64,000 bases of DNA from Planctomycetia bacterium (GCA_015075745.1 JABTTW010000002.1:758453-822452), one strand, 5' to 3'. Shown: positions 51,599-62,091, counted from the first letter of the stretch. A program made the numbers and translations. Notes: a model not told the origin generated them from the sequence alone.

Positions 51599-53704
51599 AT
51601 GAAATCTTCATCAGACGAGCTTGTGAACCGGATTATCGCGAGGCTGAGCCAGCGGCGCGTGGAGAATCCCCTTGCCGCCCTTGATGACGTGCTGAACGAA
51701 TTTCCGGAAATCACCGATCGCGAGGCGACGCTTCGGGCCTCGCTGCAGCGCATGTCGAGGACCACGAGCCGGGGCGGTTCGGCGGCGATGGCGGGCGAGG
51801 AAGCGGCCGTGCTGCCGGAGCTGGAGGGCTATCACATCATCGACTGCATCGGGCGCGGCGGCATGGGCTCGGTGTACGAGGCGTATCAGCAGTCCACCGG
51901 CCGACGGGTGGCGGTGAAGTTCATGCATGCGCCGCTGGAGGCTTCGGAGCGGTCGCGACGGAGATTCGAGCGCGAGGTGGAGCTGGTCGCGCGGCTGGAG
52001 CATCCGAACATCGTCTCGATCGTCGATTCGGGCGTCCTGGCCGGGCAGTATTTTTTTGTGATGGAATATGTCGAGGGGCGGACGCTCGATGAGGCGATGC
52101 GCGGGGGCGAGGCCTCGATCAACGAGTGTCTGGGGATTGTGTGCGAAATCGCGAAGACGGTTGATTATGCCCATCAGCGCGGGGTGCTGCACCGCGATCT
52201 GAAGCCTTCGAACATTGTGCTCGACGATCAGAACCAGGTGCATCTTCTGGACTTCGGATTGGCCAAGGCGCTCGACAGCGGTGGAGAAACCGACGTCGAT
52301 GCGAGCCTCTCGCGGCCGGGCGACCTTGTCGGAACGCTGGGATACATGCCGCCCGAACAGGCGCGCGGATTGACGCAGTTTGTCAGCGTGCGCAGCGATG
52401 TTTATTCGCTGGGCGCGATTACTTATGAGCTAGTGACCGGCAAGCTGCCGGTGAGCGTGGTCGGCGAACTGACGGACATTCTGGTCGACATCCGCGATCG
52501 CGAGCCGGCGCGTCCTTCGTCGGTCCGGCCGGCGTGCGATGCCGACATCGACGCCATCCTGCTGAAGGCGCTGGCGAAGGAACCGGAGCGGCGCTACGCG
52601 ACGGCGGCGGAGTTCGCGGCGGACATCGAGCGGTATCTGGAGGGCAGGCCGATCCTGGCGCGGCGGATCAGCGGCGCTGCGCGGGCGTGGCGCTGGGTTC
52701 GTCGACACCGGGCGATCTCGTCGATTACGGCGGCGGCGCTGGCGACGATTTTGACGGTCACCTCTGTTTCGTTCGTGCGCATCTCGATGGCACGCGATCG
52801 CGCGGAACGACTGAATGAGACACTTGCCGCGATGCTGCTGATGGTCGATCCCGATTCGGCGGGCGGCCAGGAGATGTCGGTTCCGGGCTTTCTCGATGAG
52901 GCGGCGCGATGGCTGGACTCGGACGCCGGCGCGCCGCCTGACGTGGGGGCGATGGTGCGCGAGACGTTGGGGCGGATGTATTTGAAGCTGGGGCCGTCGG
53001 CGGCAGAGCGCGCGGAGGCCCAGTTCACCGAAGAATTGAGGCTGTGGCGCGAGCACGGCGGGTCGGAGGCGCAGATCGCCAGCGCGACGATGTGGATCGC
53101 GGCGTCGTGGTGGAATCAGCGCAGGTTCCAGGAGGCGGAGGCGCAGTATCTTCGGGCCAGGGACATGCGCATGAAGCTGTATCCCGTGGAGAGCGTGGAA
53201 GTCGCCGAGGTGCAGCATCACCTCGCTGCATGTCTGGACAACATGGGCCGACACGAAGAGGCGGCCGACTTGTTCAAGTCGGTGCTGGCGACCCGCGTCC
53301 GGCTACTGGGCGAAGCCCACGAAGAGACGGCGGCGTCACATATCTTCTACGGTCTATGCCTGGACAAGCTGGGCCATACCGGCGAGGCCATTGCCCAGAC
53401 GCGGGCGGCGGTGAAGGCGGTCGAGACGATTTACGGTCCCGATCACTGGCGGGTCGTTCGAGGGGTGAGACAGCTCGCGCGTCTGCTTCAGAAGCACGGC
53501 GACCTTGAGGCGGCGCTGATTGAATGGCAGCGCGCCGCGGAGGGTTTGTCGAATCTGCTCGGGCCGGATCATCAGGACGTATTGGAAGCGGAGAGAGAAT
53601 TGGCTGCGCTGCGCGCGCGAATCAAATCTGAGAATCGTCCCTCTCAGTCAGGCGAGGCGCCTTCTGCGGGCGAGGGCAATGCCAAGTCCGGCAAGAATGA
53701 TTGA
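51599..53704 (+). CDS. Ser/Thr protein kinase with transmembrane segment and TPRs
   Basis: This 701-residue protein has a kinase domain at about 78-345: glycine loop GRGGMGSVYEA, VAVKFM, HRDLKPSNIVLDD, DFGLAKA and GTLGYMPPEQARG. A membrane segment follows near 375 (ISSITAAALATILTVTSVSF), then TPR-like repeats to the C-terminus (for example VEVAEVQHHLAACLDNMGRH). An N-terminal stretch of about 75 residues (ARLSQRRVENPLAALDDVL) is helical and resembles sequence seen in front of other planctomycete kinases. It pairs with the divergent ECF sigma gene; regulation of the sigma factor by phosphorylation is inference. Its 3' end overlaps the convergent PEP-CTERM gene by 57 nt. Confidence 0.92.
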   Translation: MKSSSDELVNRIIARLSQRRVENPLAALDDVLNEFPEITDREATLRASLQRMSRTTSRGGSAAMAGEEAAVLPELEGYHIIDCIGRGGMGSVYEAYQQSTGRRVAVKFMHAPLEASERSRRRFEREVELVARLEHPNIVSIVDSGVLAGQYFFVMEYVEGRTLDEAMRGGEASINECLGIVCEIAKTVDYAHQRGVLHRDLKPSNIVLDDQNQVHLLDFGLAKALDSGGETDVDASLSRPGDLVGTLGYMPPEQARGLTQFVSVRSDVYSLGAITYELVTGKLPVSVVGELTDILVDIRDREPARPSSVRPACDADIDAILLKALAKEPERRYATAAEFAADIERYLEGRPILARRISGAARAWRWVRRHRAISSITAAALATILTVTSVSFVRISMARDRAERLNETLAAMLLMVDPDSAGGQEMSVPGFLDEAARWLDSDAGAPPDVGAMVRETLGRMYLKLGPSAAERAEAQFTEELRLWREHGGSEAQIASATMWIAASWWNQRRFQEAEAQYLRARDMRMKLYPVESVEVAEVQHHLAACLDNMGRHEEAADLFKSVLATRVRLLGEAHEETAASHIFYGLCLDKLGHTGEAIAQTRAAVKAVETIYGPDHWRVVRGVRQLARLLQKHGDLEAALIEWQRAAEGLSNLLGPDHQDVLEAERELAALRARIKSENRPSQSGEAPSAGEGNAKSGKND

Positions 53705-54352
53705 ACAGGTCGCGGGCTCGGGCACCGCGCCGACGCATTCCAATTGAATGTCGTACAAGCCGATGTCACTGCTGCCGTTGGCCGACCAGTTATTGATCGG
53801 TAAGAGACCGCCTGGACCGTCGGGCCCGGAGATTTCGAAAGGGCTTGCCTGATTGAAAATCTGACCGCCGGCGCTGAGCGGATCGTCGTTGAAACCGGTG
53901 ATGGCGAGGTAGTAAATGCCGGGGCCGGGAAAGGGCTGAAGGGTCAGATCATTCGCGGGAAATGAGATGAACGATTGCGGCACACCGGGGCCGGCGTCGT
54001 CGTTCCCGAGCAGGCCGCGTCCTGAAGCGTCGAAGAGCCAAAGCTGGGTATTGAAATCGTTGATGCCGCCGGGCACGACCATCCAAGTGGTATTGGCGGT
54101 GAATCCCTTTCCGCCGCAATCGCGCTCGTCGAGAATGCGAATCTGGTACATGTCTTCGAAGTCGTTTGCCTCGACGCCACGGAAGAGCGAACCGGTCAGG
54201 GCTCCCGTGATGTGCGTGACTGGAACGGTGACGGGTTCGGCGGACGAGGGAAATCTTCCCGCGGCGCCTTCGGGCCAGATGGGTCCGGCGAGCGCGCCGG
54301 CCGGCACGAAACCCATAAGAATTGTGAACGCGGTCAACTTGAAGCGAGACAC
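53648..54352 (-). CDS. PEP-CTERM secreted protein
   Basis: This 234-residue protein has a signal peptide (SRFKLTAFTILMGFVPAGAL) and ends with VPEPATCSIILAGLGIALAR and RRRLA, a PEP-CTERM sorting signal. The middle contains a pre-peptidase-like beta domain (RILDERDCGGKGFTANTTWM, LWLFDASGRGLLGNDDAG, and GIYYLAITGFNDDPLS). I chose GTG 54352 because GGGAGGG lies 7 nt upstream; the frame is open to 54427. It overlaps the kinase 3' end on the opposite strand by 57 nt, so the last part of both genes is coding on both strands. Confidence 0.82.
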   Translation of the reverse strand: MSRFKLTAFTILMGFVPAGALAGPIWPEGAAGRFPSSAEPVTVPVTHITGALTGSLFRGVEANDFEDMYQIRILDERDCGGKGFTANTTWMVVPGGINDFNTQLWLFDASGRGLLGNDDAGPGVPQSFISFPANDLTLQPFPGPGIYYLAITGFNDDPLSAGGQIFNQASPFEISGPDGPGGLLPINNWSANGSSDIGLYDIQLECVGAVPEPATCSIILAGLGIALARRRRLA

Positions 54353-54634
54353 GACAGGACCCTCCCTACAGCGGCGGCAAAATGCGGGCTTGCCGCGAAC
54401 AAGGCTACTGCACATAAGAGCATACACCGAAACGGGTTCACGAAAAAAGCCGCCGGGCGGCTAATCTATCCCGGGGTGGGATTATCAGGGCCCATGCCAC
54501 TACCGACCGTTAGACGCAAACCGCGATTGGCGGCCTGAAAATGCGACTTTCCGGGCTGCGAAGCTCCATGATCGCGATTCATGGATGCCGCGCTGACGGG
54601 CTATATTCTCGGCTCGCCAAGGGCGCACAGAAGA
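54353..54634. other. Intergenic region, promoter of the PEP-CTERM gene
   Basis: With the terminator at 54635-54671, this 356-nt gap between the giant subtilisin and the PEP-CTERM gene holds no gene I can support. The upstream part should hold the PEP-CTERM gene promoter, but no clear -35/-10 pair stands out. Confidence 0.4.
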
Positions 54635-54671
54635 AAGGGCGCCGGGCGGCCTTTGCCGCACCGACGCCCTT
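54635..54671 (-). terminator. Terminator hairpin after the giant subtilisin gene
   Basis: On the minus strand AAGGGCG and CGCCCTT form the outer stem, with GGTGCGG and CCGCCC-type pairing inside. The hairpin is followed by a T/C-rich stretch (TCTTCT). It lies 38 nt beyond the stop codon of the 1705-residue protease gene, the expected place for its terminator. Confidence 0.6.
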
Positions 54672-54708
54672 GAATTGAGCTGTTATCCGGGTCATCCGGA
54701 TGAATCAA

Positions 54709-57700
54709 CTAGTTCAGCAGCAACTCGACGAACTCATCCATGTCTACCATGTCAATAGTACCGTCGGCGTGTACGTCGGCCGCGCACTTCTCTGCGGGCG
54801 AGGCGGCACCGGGGTTCAGGAGGACATTGGTAAACTTCTGCACGTCGAGGGCGTCAACGGCCGTGTCGATGTTCACGTCGCCGTAAGTGCCGCCGACGCA
54901 GAGACCCGGGGCCAGGCCGAGAATCTCAACGTCGTCGATGTTCCAACCGGGATAGGTCACCGAAGTATCGGTGGTACCCATGCCCCAGCGGATGTAGACG
55001 GTCGGCTTGTTATCCGCGATCGCCGAGATGTCGTAGGTCTGAAGCGACCAGGCATTCTCCGAGATGGCGGTGGTCGCGGTATGGTTCCAGACCGTCGTCC
55101 AGTTCGTGCCGTTGACAGAAATCTCGATGTTGGCGTGGTCGTAAGTCGCCGACTCGACACCCAGCCAGCGGCGGAAGCGAAGCTGCGCGCCCTGGAGGGC
55201 CGAGAAATCCATCGCGGTCGTGGTCAGGTACTGGACCGGCGAGAGACTGCTCGGATAGTCGCCGGCCAGGTTGTAGCCGTAGACATTAGTCCCGGTGAAA
55301 CCATTCTGCGGATCGAGATTGTGCGAACCCTGTCCGGTCGGATCGCCCCAGGCCCACTGGCCCATGGTGGTCCATCCGGGATTGGTGTCCATGTTGAAGG
55401 TATAGTAGGCCGTCGGACCGCCCACGGTGACGGTGACGGTGGCGACGTTGGAGTCGTACTGACCGTCGGTCACCTTGAATGTGAACGGATCGATACCGGC
55501 GTAGCCGAGGTTGGGCGTGTAGCGCACCACATTGCCGCCGCCCGCGAGATTATACGGGGCAGAGACGATGTTGCCGGTGGCCGGATCGCGAAGGGTTCCG
55601 TTGGCCGGAAGCGACAACACGACATAGGTCAGCGGGTCCATGTTGGGATCGCTGGCGACAAGCGTCACGTTGACAAGCGTGTTCTCGGCCGTTGCCACCG
55701 CGCCGTTGGAGGCCGACGGGGCGTTGGCGGGCTCGAGCCGGACGTCATCGACAAACCAGTCATCAAACGCTCCGGCAGTCGCCGTGTTGCGGAATCGCAG
55801 CCTGAAGGCCGCGTGCAGCGCGGGCGCCGGCAGCAGCAAGGTCTGGGTGGTGTAGGTGGTCATGTCCGGATCGGAGCCGAGATGCTGCTGAAGCACCTGC
55901 CAGTTGTTGCTCGCGTCCTGGTATTCGACGAACAGGTCGTCGCCGGCATCGGGCGATTCACCGCCGCCCCTCTGTTCGTATGAATAGGTCAGGCGGACGG
56001 CGCTTTCGCCGCTCAGGTTGAAGACGTGCGTGCGAATCTCATCGCCGCCGGAGGGATCACCGTTAAATCGTGCGGAATTGGGTTCACTGGGCTCGGCCGT
56101 GCCGACCGTATCGATGGTCGCATTTGAAATGAGCGCCCACTTTTGCGGGTCAAAGGTGGTCGCCGGGAACTCGTCGAGGAACGGAAGTTCCAGAACCGGA
56201 ACGACGGTGATGGTGACGGTGGCGGTGTTTGAATCGCCGCCGTCGGGAGGCGTACCGCCGTCATTGACCTTGTAAGTGAAGCTGTCGGGGCCGTTGTAAC
56301 CGCCCGACGGCTGGTACTTCAACTGGTTTCCGCCAGCGGTCACGGTGTACGGCAAATCGCCGGGGACGATGACGTGATTGTCGCCCGCATCCTTCAACTG
56401 ATAGGTGGGCAGCGAAACAACGATGTACGACAGCGGACCGGGGGTGCCGTCATCGGTGGCGGGCAAGGTAATGGTGACTTCCGTGTCCTCCGGCGCTGTC
56501 GCGGAGACACCGCCGGCGGTCGGGGGTCTTGGGCCGCAATCACCGAGGGCGGACAGATCCGACTCGAAGAAGTCGGGATCCAGACCGGTGCCGGCGGAGA
56601 GCCCGGCGAGGTAACCGGTGGAGGCGATGTCCAGGTAACTGATCTGAATGCCTCCGTCGAACAAGAGTTCGATCTGGAAGGTGTTCTGATTGGTCCCGTT
56701 GTATTCGGTCACGTTCAGCCAGGTGACGACGATGCGATCGGCAAGCTGCTTCCAGCTCACGGTGCCGGCCTGCGACGGATTCAGGTCGTCGTGGACGGCG
56801 GCCACGCGCGGCTTGGCGAAATGCTCGGCGAAGCTCGGCGTGTAATCGCTGTCGCTCGAACCGAAGGTGATGTTACCGTTGGCGTTGACGAAGAAGCTGG
56901 TATAGGCCGTGCCGTAGATAAAGACGCTCGACCCGCCGCCGATGGCCACGTTGGCGTTGCCGTCATCGGTCAGCGCGAGATTCGTTCCGCCCGCCGGATC
57001 GACGGGAAGCTGGACGATCGGCGTCGCGCAGGCAAGGTAGAAATCATTGGAACCGTTGGGCACGAAGAGCAGCGAGGTGTTGTCGAGGTCGGCGTCAGAA
57101 GCGTCGAACAGCTCGGTGAAGAAGTCCGGCACCTCGGGCGTGGCGAACGTGTAGCATGCCCCACCGTTGTCGTCGGTGACCATGTTGCCCGCCTCATCGA
57201 CGGCATCGACGACGTAGAAGTAAGTCGTGTTGTCGGTCAGGCCGGAGAGGCCGATGGAGTGGGCCGAGTTAAAGCCGCTTGATCCCTGGGTTTCGGTCAA
57301 TGCGTTGCAGGCCAGGCCGTAGCGGATGGTGCCGTTGGCCGGCTCATCGGTATCGAAGCCGATGGTCGCATTTCGGGCGTTGAGGGCGGTGGTCATGACA
57401 TTGGAGATGACCGGGGGCGAGCAGTCGATGACGGCGAGGTCCGTCACGACCACGTTCATGCCGCCCATGCCGTCGTCGGCGTCGATGTAGGTCGCGGTGA
57501 CGGTATCGCCATCGGCGATCAGGACCACGCCGGCCGCGTCGACGGTGGCGAGGTTGATGGTGCCGAGGAAGGTCGAGGTCGCCGGATCGGACTCGGTCAG
57601 CAGGAGGGACTCGCCGCCGGGCTCCGAGGTGGACGAGATACTCACGGTGACGGTGTCGATGATATTGTCGTCGGTGTTCAGATCGCAATCGACGACGCGG

Positions 57701-59826
57701 ACGGTCGCGGTGGCGCTGCAGGCGTACTTATTGCTGTCCAGCGCGATGACGCCCTGGGTGGAGCAATTGACCAGAAGCGGCGAGGCCACCAGCGAGAAGG
57801 TCTGCGGGCCCTGCGGCACGTTGAAGCCGCGGACTTCGACGCGATAGACGCCGGGCGGCGGCGAATTAACGACGACCTGTTCGATGTTGTTGATGTGGTC
57901 GGCCTGAGTCTGCACCGCGGGCGCGCCGGGGTTCAGGTGATCAAGCGTCCAGGGGAATCGCTGATTGCTCGAAGGGTCGAAAACGACGAGATCGAGGTCG
58001 TTGACGAGGACAGGGTTGGAATTGGGCGTGGCCGGGACGTCGTCCCAGGTGAGGGTGACCTTGAGCTGAGGATCGCCGGGGTTCACGATGACGAGCACGC
58101 TGTAGACTTCAGCCTGGGAGATTTGATTTTCGAGCCAGTTTCCGCTGCGCATCTGAAGCAGCGCCGGCTCGACGCGGACCGAGCCGTAGCCGAACTGGTA
58201 GTCGGGACCGACGTTGCCGAGATCGACCGCGGTGTGGGCCCAGAAGCCCTTGAGGGTGGCGTTTCGGAAGTCGGGATCGCCGGGGAACTGGATGCGATAG
58301 TCCTGGAGGAGCAAAGCCGAAAGTCCGCAGACGGTCGGCGATGCCATCGAGGTGCCGCACTTCACCGAGTACGCCGTGTCGCCACTGCTGGAGCAGGATC
58401 GGACGCCGCCGTCTCCGCCGGCCTCGCAACCGGGTGCTGAAATGTCAGGCTTGATTCGTCCGTCGTCGACGGGACCCCAACTGCTGAAGGAGGTCATGGA
58501 GTCGTCGTTGGCGTTCAACGCGCCGACGGCGATGTGGTTCTTGGCGCCGGCGGGCGGGGCCGTGCTGTAGTAGTCGCCGAAGCCTTCGACGTCGCAGCGG
58601 CTACCCTGTCGCTCGTTGCCGTTCGCCCAGACGATTCGGAATGGAACGCCGGAGCTGACCGAGCCGCGGACGATGGCGTCGATGACGCTGGATGTGAGGC
58701 CGTAATCGCCCTGGAAGCTGCAGGGGAAACCGTTCGGCTCGGTGTTGGTGCCGATGGAGTTGTTGGAAATGTCCGCGCCGTGGGCGTTGATGGCGGCGCC
58801 GTAGTCAGCTTCGAGGTCGCCGGGGTTGGTATAGAGGAAGGTTCCCGATCCGTCGTATTCAAAACCGTAGCCCCAGATCTGAACCGCGGGGGCCATACCT
58901 TTTTCGACGCCGCCGGACGCCGCGCCGCTGCCGCCGATGGTGCCGGCGACGTGGGTCGAGTGGTCAGAGAGTCCTGCCGTGTCGCCGTTGGTGTGTCGGC
59001 CGCCGAAATCCTGGTGCGTCGAGCGTCCTGTTCCTCCGTCGTAGACCATGACAGTAACGCCGGAGCCATCGAGGCCATAGGGTGCGGCCTGCACGATGTC
59101 AGCGCCGGTGATGAGGCGGTTCTCGGCGTTCATCTCTCCCATGCGGGGCAGCGGCGGCTCGATCCATTGGACCTTGTCCTCTGCCGCGAGAATCGCGATG
59201 GTCTGATAGGGCAACTCGATGACGAGGCCGTTAATGGTTTCAAGCACATCGCGCACCGTTGCGCCGTACTGCTGCACGAGCGCGATGCCGTCCTGCGCCA
59301 GGTTGACGTCGGGATGGAATTTCAGATAGGCGCCGACCGTCGGGTTGATGAGAAGTTCCTGATCCTTCACGCTGACGGGCTTGCCGTCTTCCATCTGCGG
59401 GGCCTTTGACACCGCCGCATACATGGGGACTTCACCGGCCACCAGCATCGGGTGGAGCTTCCACTCGGTGGCAATGGCGGAGACGCCGCTCAATGACTTG
59501 ACTTCGCCGAGACCGACGGCGTTCAATCGGCTCGCGTCGGCATGGGCGAAGAATGCGTTCTCGCCGAGCGGATCGAGCAGTCGCACACCTGACTGTTCCA
59601 ACTTGGTGCGGACTTCGTCGGTGACGGGTTCGTTGAATTGGACGACCAGATGCGTCTCACCGAGAGGTTGCGCGAGACTGACCACCGCGGCCGCTGTCTC
59701 GACGGATGCCTGAGTCGGAATCAAAGCCCTGCCGTTCTTGAACGGCACGTCGGCGCGGCTCTGATGGCTCGAAGCGAGAATAGATAGCGCAACACAACCA
59801 AGGACAATCGATTTGGCTCGGATCAT
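54709..59826 (-). CDS. Giant secreted subtilisin with beta-sandwich repeats and dockerin-like tail
   Basis: This 1705-residue S8 protease has a signal peptide (1-26), a propeptide-like region, and the triad Asp263 (VMVYDGGTG), His292 (DHSTHVAGT) and Ser493 (GTSMASPTV). After the catalytic domain come beta-rich domains: a fibronectin-like segment near 860 (NATIGFDTDEPANGTIRYGL) and two cadherin/VCBS-like segments (GGNQLKYQPSGGYNGPDSFT; GGNVVRYTPNLGYAGIDPFT). Two concanavalin-like beta-sandwiches follow, then dockerin-like repeats (GDVNIDTAVDALDV and a second at the C-terminus). Start ATG 59826 has GAGGG upstream. It likely degrades extracellular protein or matures surface proteins. Confidence 0.9.
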   Translation of the reverse strand: MIRAKSIVLGCVALSILASSHQSRADVPFKNGRALIPTQASVETAAAVVSLAQPLGETHLVVQFNEPVTDEVRTKLEQSGVRLLDPLGENAFFAHADASRLNAVGLGEVKSLSGVSAIATEWKLHPMLVAGEVPMYAAVSKAPQMEDGKPVSVKDQELLINPTVGAYLKFHPDVNLAQDGIALVQQYGATVRDVLETINGLVIELPYQTIAILAAEDKVQWIEPPLPRMGEMNAENRLITGADIVQAAPYGLDGSGVTVMVYDGGTGRSTHQDFGGRHTNGDTAGLSDHSTHVAGTIGGSGAASGGVEKGMAPAVQIWGYGFEYDGSGTFLYTNPGDLEADYGAAINAHGADISNNSIGTNTEPNGFPCSFQGDYGLTSSVIDAIVRGSVSSGVPFRIVWANGNERQGSRCDVEGFGDYYSTAPPAGAKNHIAVGALNANDDSMTSFSSWGPVDDGRIKPDISAPGCEAGGDGGVRSCSSSGDTAYSVKCGTSMASPTVCGLSALLLQDYRIQFPGDPDFRNATLKGFWAHTAVDLGNVGPDYQFGYGSVRVEPALLQMRSGNWLENQISQAEVYSVLVIVNPGDPQLKVTLTWDDVPATPNSNPVLVNDLDLVVFDPSSNQRFPWTLDHLNPGAPAVQTQADHINNIEQVVVNSPPPGVYRVEVRGFNVPQGPQTFSLVASPLLVNCSTQGVIALDSNKYACSATATVRVVDCDLNTDDNIIDTVTVSISSTSEPGGESLLLTESDPATSTFLGTINLATVDAAGVVLIADGDTVTATYIDADDGMGGMNVVVTDLAVIDCSPPVISNVMTTALNARNATIGFDTDEPANGTIRYGLACNALTETQGSSGFNSAHSIGLSGLTDNTTYFYVVDAVDEAGNMVTDDNGGACYTFATPEVPDFFTELFDASDADLDNTSLLFVPNGSNDFYLACATPIVQLPVDPAGGTNLALTDDGNANVAIGGGSSVFIYGTAYTSFFVNANGNITFGSSDSDYTPSFAEHFAKPRVAAVHDDLNPSQAGTVSWKQLADRIVVTWLNVTEYNGTNQNTFQIELLFDGGIQISYLDIASTGYLAGLSAGTGLDPDFFESDLSALGDCGPRPPTAGGVSATAPEDTEVTITLPATDDGTPGPLSYIVVSLPTYQLKDAGDNHVIVPGDLPYTVTAGGNQLKYQPSGGYNGPDSFTYKVNDGGTPPDGGDSNTATVTITVVPVLELPFLDEFPATTFDPQKWALISNATIDTVGTAEPSEPNSARFNGDPSGGDEIRTHVFNLSGESAVRLTYSYEQRGGGESPDAGDDLFVEYQDASNNWQVLQQHLGSDPDMTTYTTQTLLLPAPALHAAFRLRFRNTATAGAFDDWFVDDVRLEPANAPSASNGAVATAENTLVNVTLVASDPNMDPLTYVVLSLPANGTLRDPATGNIVSAPYNLAGGGNVVRYTPNLGYAGIDPFTFKVTDGQYDSNVATVTVTVGGPTAYYTFNMDTNPGWTTMGQWAWGDPTGQGSHNLDPQNGFTGTNVYGYNLAGDYPSSLSPVQYLTTTAMDFSALQGAQLRFRRWLGVESATYDHANIEISVNGTNWTTVWNHTATTAISENAWSLQTYDISAIADNKPTVYIRWGMGTTDTSVTYPGWNIDDVEILGLAPGLCVGGTYGDVNIDTAVDALDVQKFTNVLLNPGAASPAEKCAADVHADGTIDMVDMDEFVELLLN

Positions 59827-60045
59827 AATTCCCTCGGGAGATTGGCGGGACACAGGATTGCCCCGCTGTTGGGTGATGCTACAGGCATTTCGAACCTGAG
59901 CTGGTTTGAACTTCCTCCACCTCCGAAGCCCCCGGGGGTCGCACATCGCGAACCATTCGGGAACCTGATTGCTTGTAGCTTAACCGACAGTTAACGCAAA
60001 CTAAAGTGTTTTCTCGGCCAACCGAGAGATTTCAGGCCCGGCCAC

Positions 60046-62091
60046 CTACCGGCCAGGCCCAGCCTCCGGGGCGGTCGCCGGGTCGACCGTGATCTGCTGA
60101 AGAAGTTTGGCGGCCGAATGATGCGTCGGGCTCAGGCTCAACACCCTGCGAAGATGCGGCGCGGCCTCCTGCTGTCGGCCCGCCTGGAACAGGACCAAGC
60201 CGAGGTTGTAGTGGGCCCGAATGACGGTTTCGGGGTTTGTAGTGGGCTTTGAGAATCGGATGGCGCTCTCCAGAGACGAAACGGCCTCGTCGATTCTGCC
60301 CAACTCGGAGAGGACCAGACCCATGTTGACCCGGGCCTCGACCAGGCCGGGTTCCGAGGCGAGCGCCTGCTGGAAAACGCCGACCGCCGACTCCCGGCGA
60401 CCCAGCTTCCAGAGCCGATCCGCGAGGGCGAAGTACGCCTGTTCGAGCCGGGGGTTCTTGCTGATGGCGAGCTTGAGTTGCTCGATCGCCTCCTCGGAGC
60501 GACCGGTTTCGGCAAGGGCGGTGCCGAAGAGGAGGTGCGCCTCGGCATTGAGGGAAGATGGACTCACGTGCGTCGCGATGCGAAACTCGCGAACGGCGGA
60601 TTCCATGTTTCTCTTGCGATAGTACGCCTTCCCCAGATTGACGTAGGCGGGGGCGTAATCTGAATCCTGGCGAATGGCCTGACGAAACAACTCGATCGCG
60701 GCGTCGTGAGCGCCGCTACCCAACTCAATAAAGCCGAGGGCGTTGTACGGGCGGGGATTGTGCGGGGCCTTGGCGGCCACGTCGGCCCACAATTTCTTCG
60801 GCTCGGCGTACAGGGCATTTCGCTCGCGCGTGAGCATGATCAAGATGAAGCAGGCTATCGCCGCCGCATAGGGACGCCAGGACCACCGGCGGGTCTTCGC
60901 CGGGCTACCGCCACTTTGTGACGGCAGCCTTACGGCGTGAATCAGCATGACCAGCGCCACCAGTGCGGGGGCGAGCGGCAGATACATCCGATGCTCGAAG
61001 GCGGGGTCCTTCAACGGAACAATGCTCGACGTTGGGAGCAAGATCAGAAACATCGAACAGATAAGGAATCCGACGGCTCGGCGGCGGAAGAAGCACGCAA
61101 TGCCGAGTGCAGCAAGCAATCCAACGATGATGGACGGTAACAGGATGTCCGAGGAAGACTTCGCCACGGGCCAGGCATAGTCGAGGCACTGGCCGATCGG
61201 CCACACGATCAGAGTCAGGTAATGCAGGATGACGCCGGGCTGGGTCTTCAGGTATTCGATGGGCGTGATGCCCTTGAAGCCGAATCCGACGGTGGCGGTC
61301 TCGGACGATTCAAAGAACAATCCATGGAATACTCCGAGCCCCAGGGGAACGAGATAGGTTGCCGCGAGGCCGGCGTAGAGCTTCCACCGGCCGCGGAATA
61401 CAGCCTTCCAGTTTTCAAACAAGAATGCGCGATCGTAGAGCAGCACCACAAATGGCGCGGTCACGGCGACGGACTTCGACGCCATCGCCGCGGCACATGC
61501 CAGGATCGCCGTCAGATTCCATGCCCACCGCGTCCCTGACGTCGCGGCTCGCAGCGCGGCGTATAGTGTCAACAGGTAGAAAAGGCCCATCAACGATTCG
61601 CTGCGCTGCACGAGATAGGTAACGCTCTCGGTCTGGAGTGGATGGACGGACCAGAGAATCGCGACGACGAAGGCCAGCCCGTCGGCGCTGTCGCGCAGGG
61701 TGTCGGAAACGCCCGGCATCACGATCGTCCGCCGGACCAGGCCAAATAAGAGCAACGCGGCGAGACAGTGAATCGCCAGGTTCACGCCATGAAACCCGCC
61801 GGGGGACAGGCCGTCCGAAGCGTAGTTGAGGGCAAAGGTAAAGTCCGTGAACGGCTGGGTGGACTGAAGAAACCGCTCGATCGGCAGAACGCGACGGATC
61901 AGTTCGTTTTCAACGATGCCTGCCTCGTCGTCGAAGATGAACTTCACATCGAAACTGTTGAAGTATGCCAGGAGCGTGACGGTGCAAATGCCGATCGCGG
62001 CCGCAATTGTGCGGACAGGCCCCGGCATGCCTCGCGGCGACGCGGCGGAGACCGAGTCGGAACGCGACTTCGTTCGAGCGCGCCGTGTCAT
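60046..62091 (-). CDS. TMTC-like membrane protein with TPR repeats
   Basis: This 681-residue protein has about ten membrane segments in residues 25-430 and six or more TPRs from about 450 to the end (for example NPRPYNALGFIELGSGAHDA and APAYVNLGKAYYRKRNMESA). The N-terminal part has FNSFDVKFIFDDEAGIVEN with an acidic pair in the first loop and HPLQTESVTYLVQRSE, both typical of TMTC/GT-C type mannosyltransferase-like proteins (DUF1736 group). It may transfer a sugar from a lipid donor to secreted proteins; activity is unproven in bacteria. ATG 62091 is chosen; the open frame extends to 62271. Confidence 0.85.
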   Translation of the reverse strand: MTRRARTKSRSDSVSAASPRGMPGPVRTIAAAIGICTVTLLAYFNSFDVKFIFDDEAGIVENELIRRVLPIERFLQSTQPFTDFTFALNYASDGLSPGGFHGVNLAIHCLAALLLFGLVRRTIVMPGVSDTLRDSADGLAFVVAILWSVHPLQTESVTYLVQRSESLMGLFYLLTLYAALRAATSGTRWAWNLTAILACAAAMASKSVAVTAPFVVLLYDRAFLFENWKAVFRGRWKLYAGLAATYLVPLGLGVFHGLFFESSETATVGFGFKGITPIEYLKTQPGVILHYLTLIVWPIGQCLDYAWPVAKSSSDILLPSIIVGLLAALGIACFFRRRAVGFLICSMFLILLPTSSIVPLKDPAFEHRMYLPLAPALVALVMLIHAVRLPSQSGGSPAKTRRWSWRPYAAAIACFILIMLTRERNALYAEPKKLWADVAAKAPHNPRPYNALGFIELGSGAHDAAIELFRQAIRQDSDYAPAYVNLGKAYYRKRNMESAVREFRIATHVSPSSLNAEAHLLFGTALAETGRSEEAIEQLKLAISKNPRLEQAYFALADRLWKLGRRESAVGVFQQALASEPGLVEARVNMGLVLSELGRIDEAVSSLESAIRFSKPTTNPETVIRAHYNLGLVLFQAGRQQEAAPHLRRVLSLSPTHHSAAKLLQQITVDPATAPEAGPGR

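Noticed and set aside
54700..55983. 427-codon plus-strand open frame
   Set aside because: Antisense shadow of the giant subtilisin; valine/glycine-rich low-information translation.
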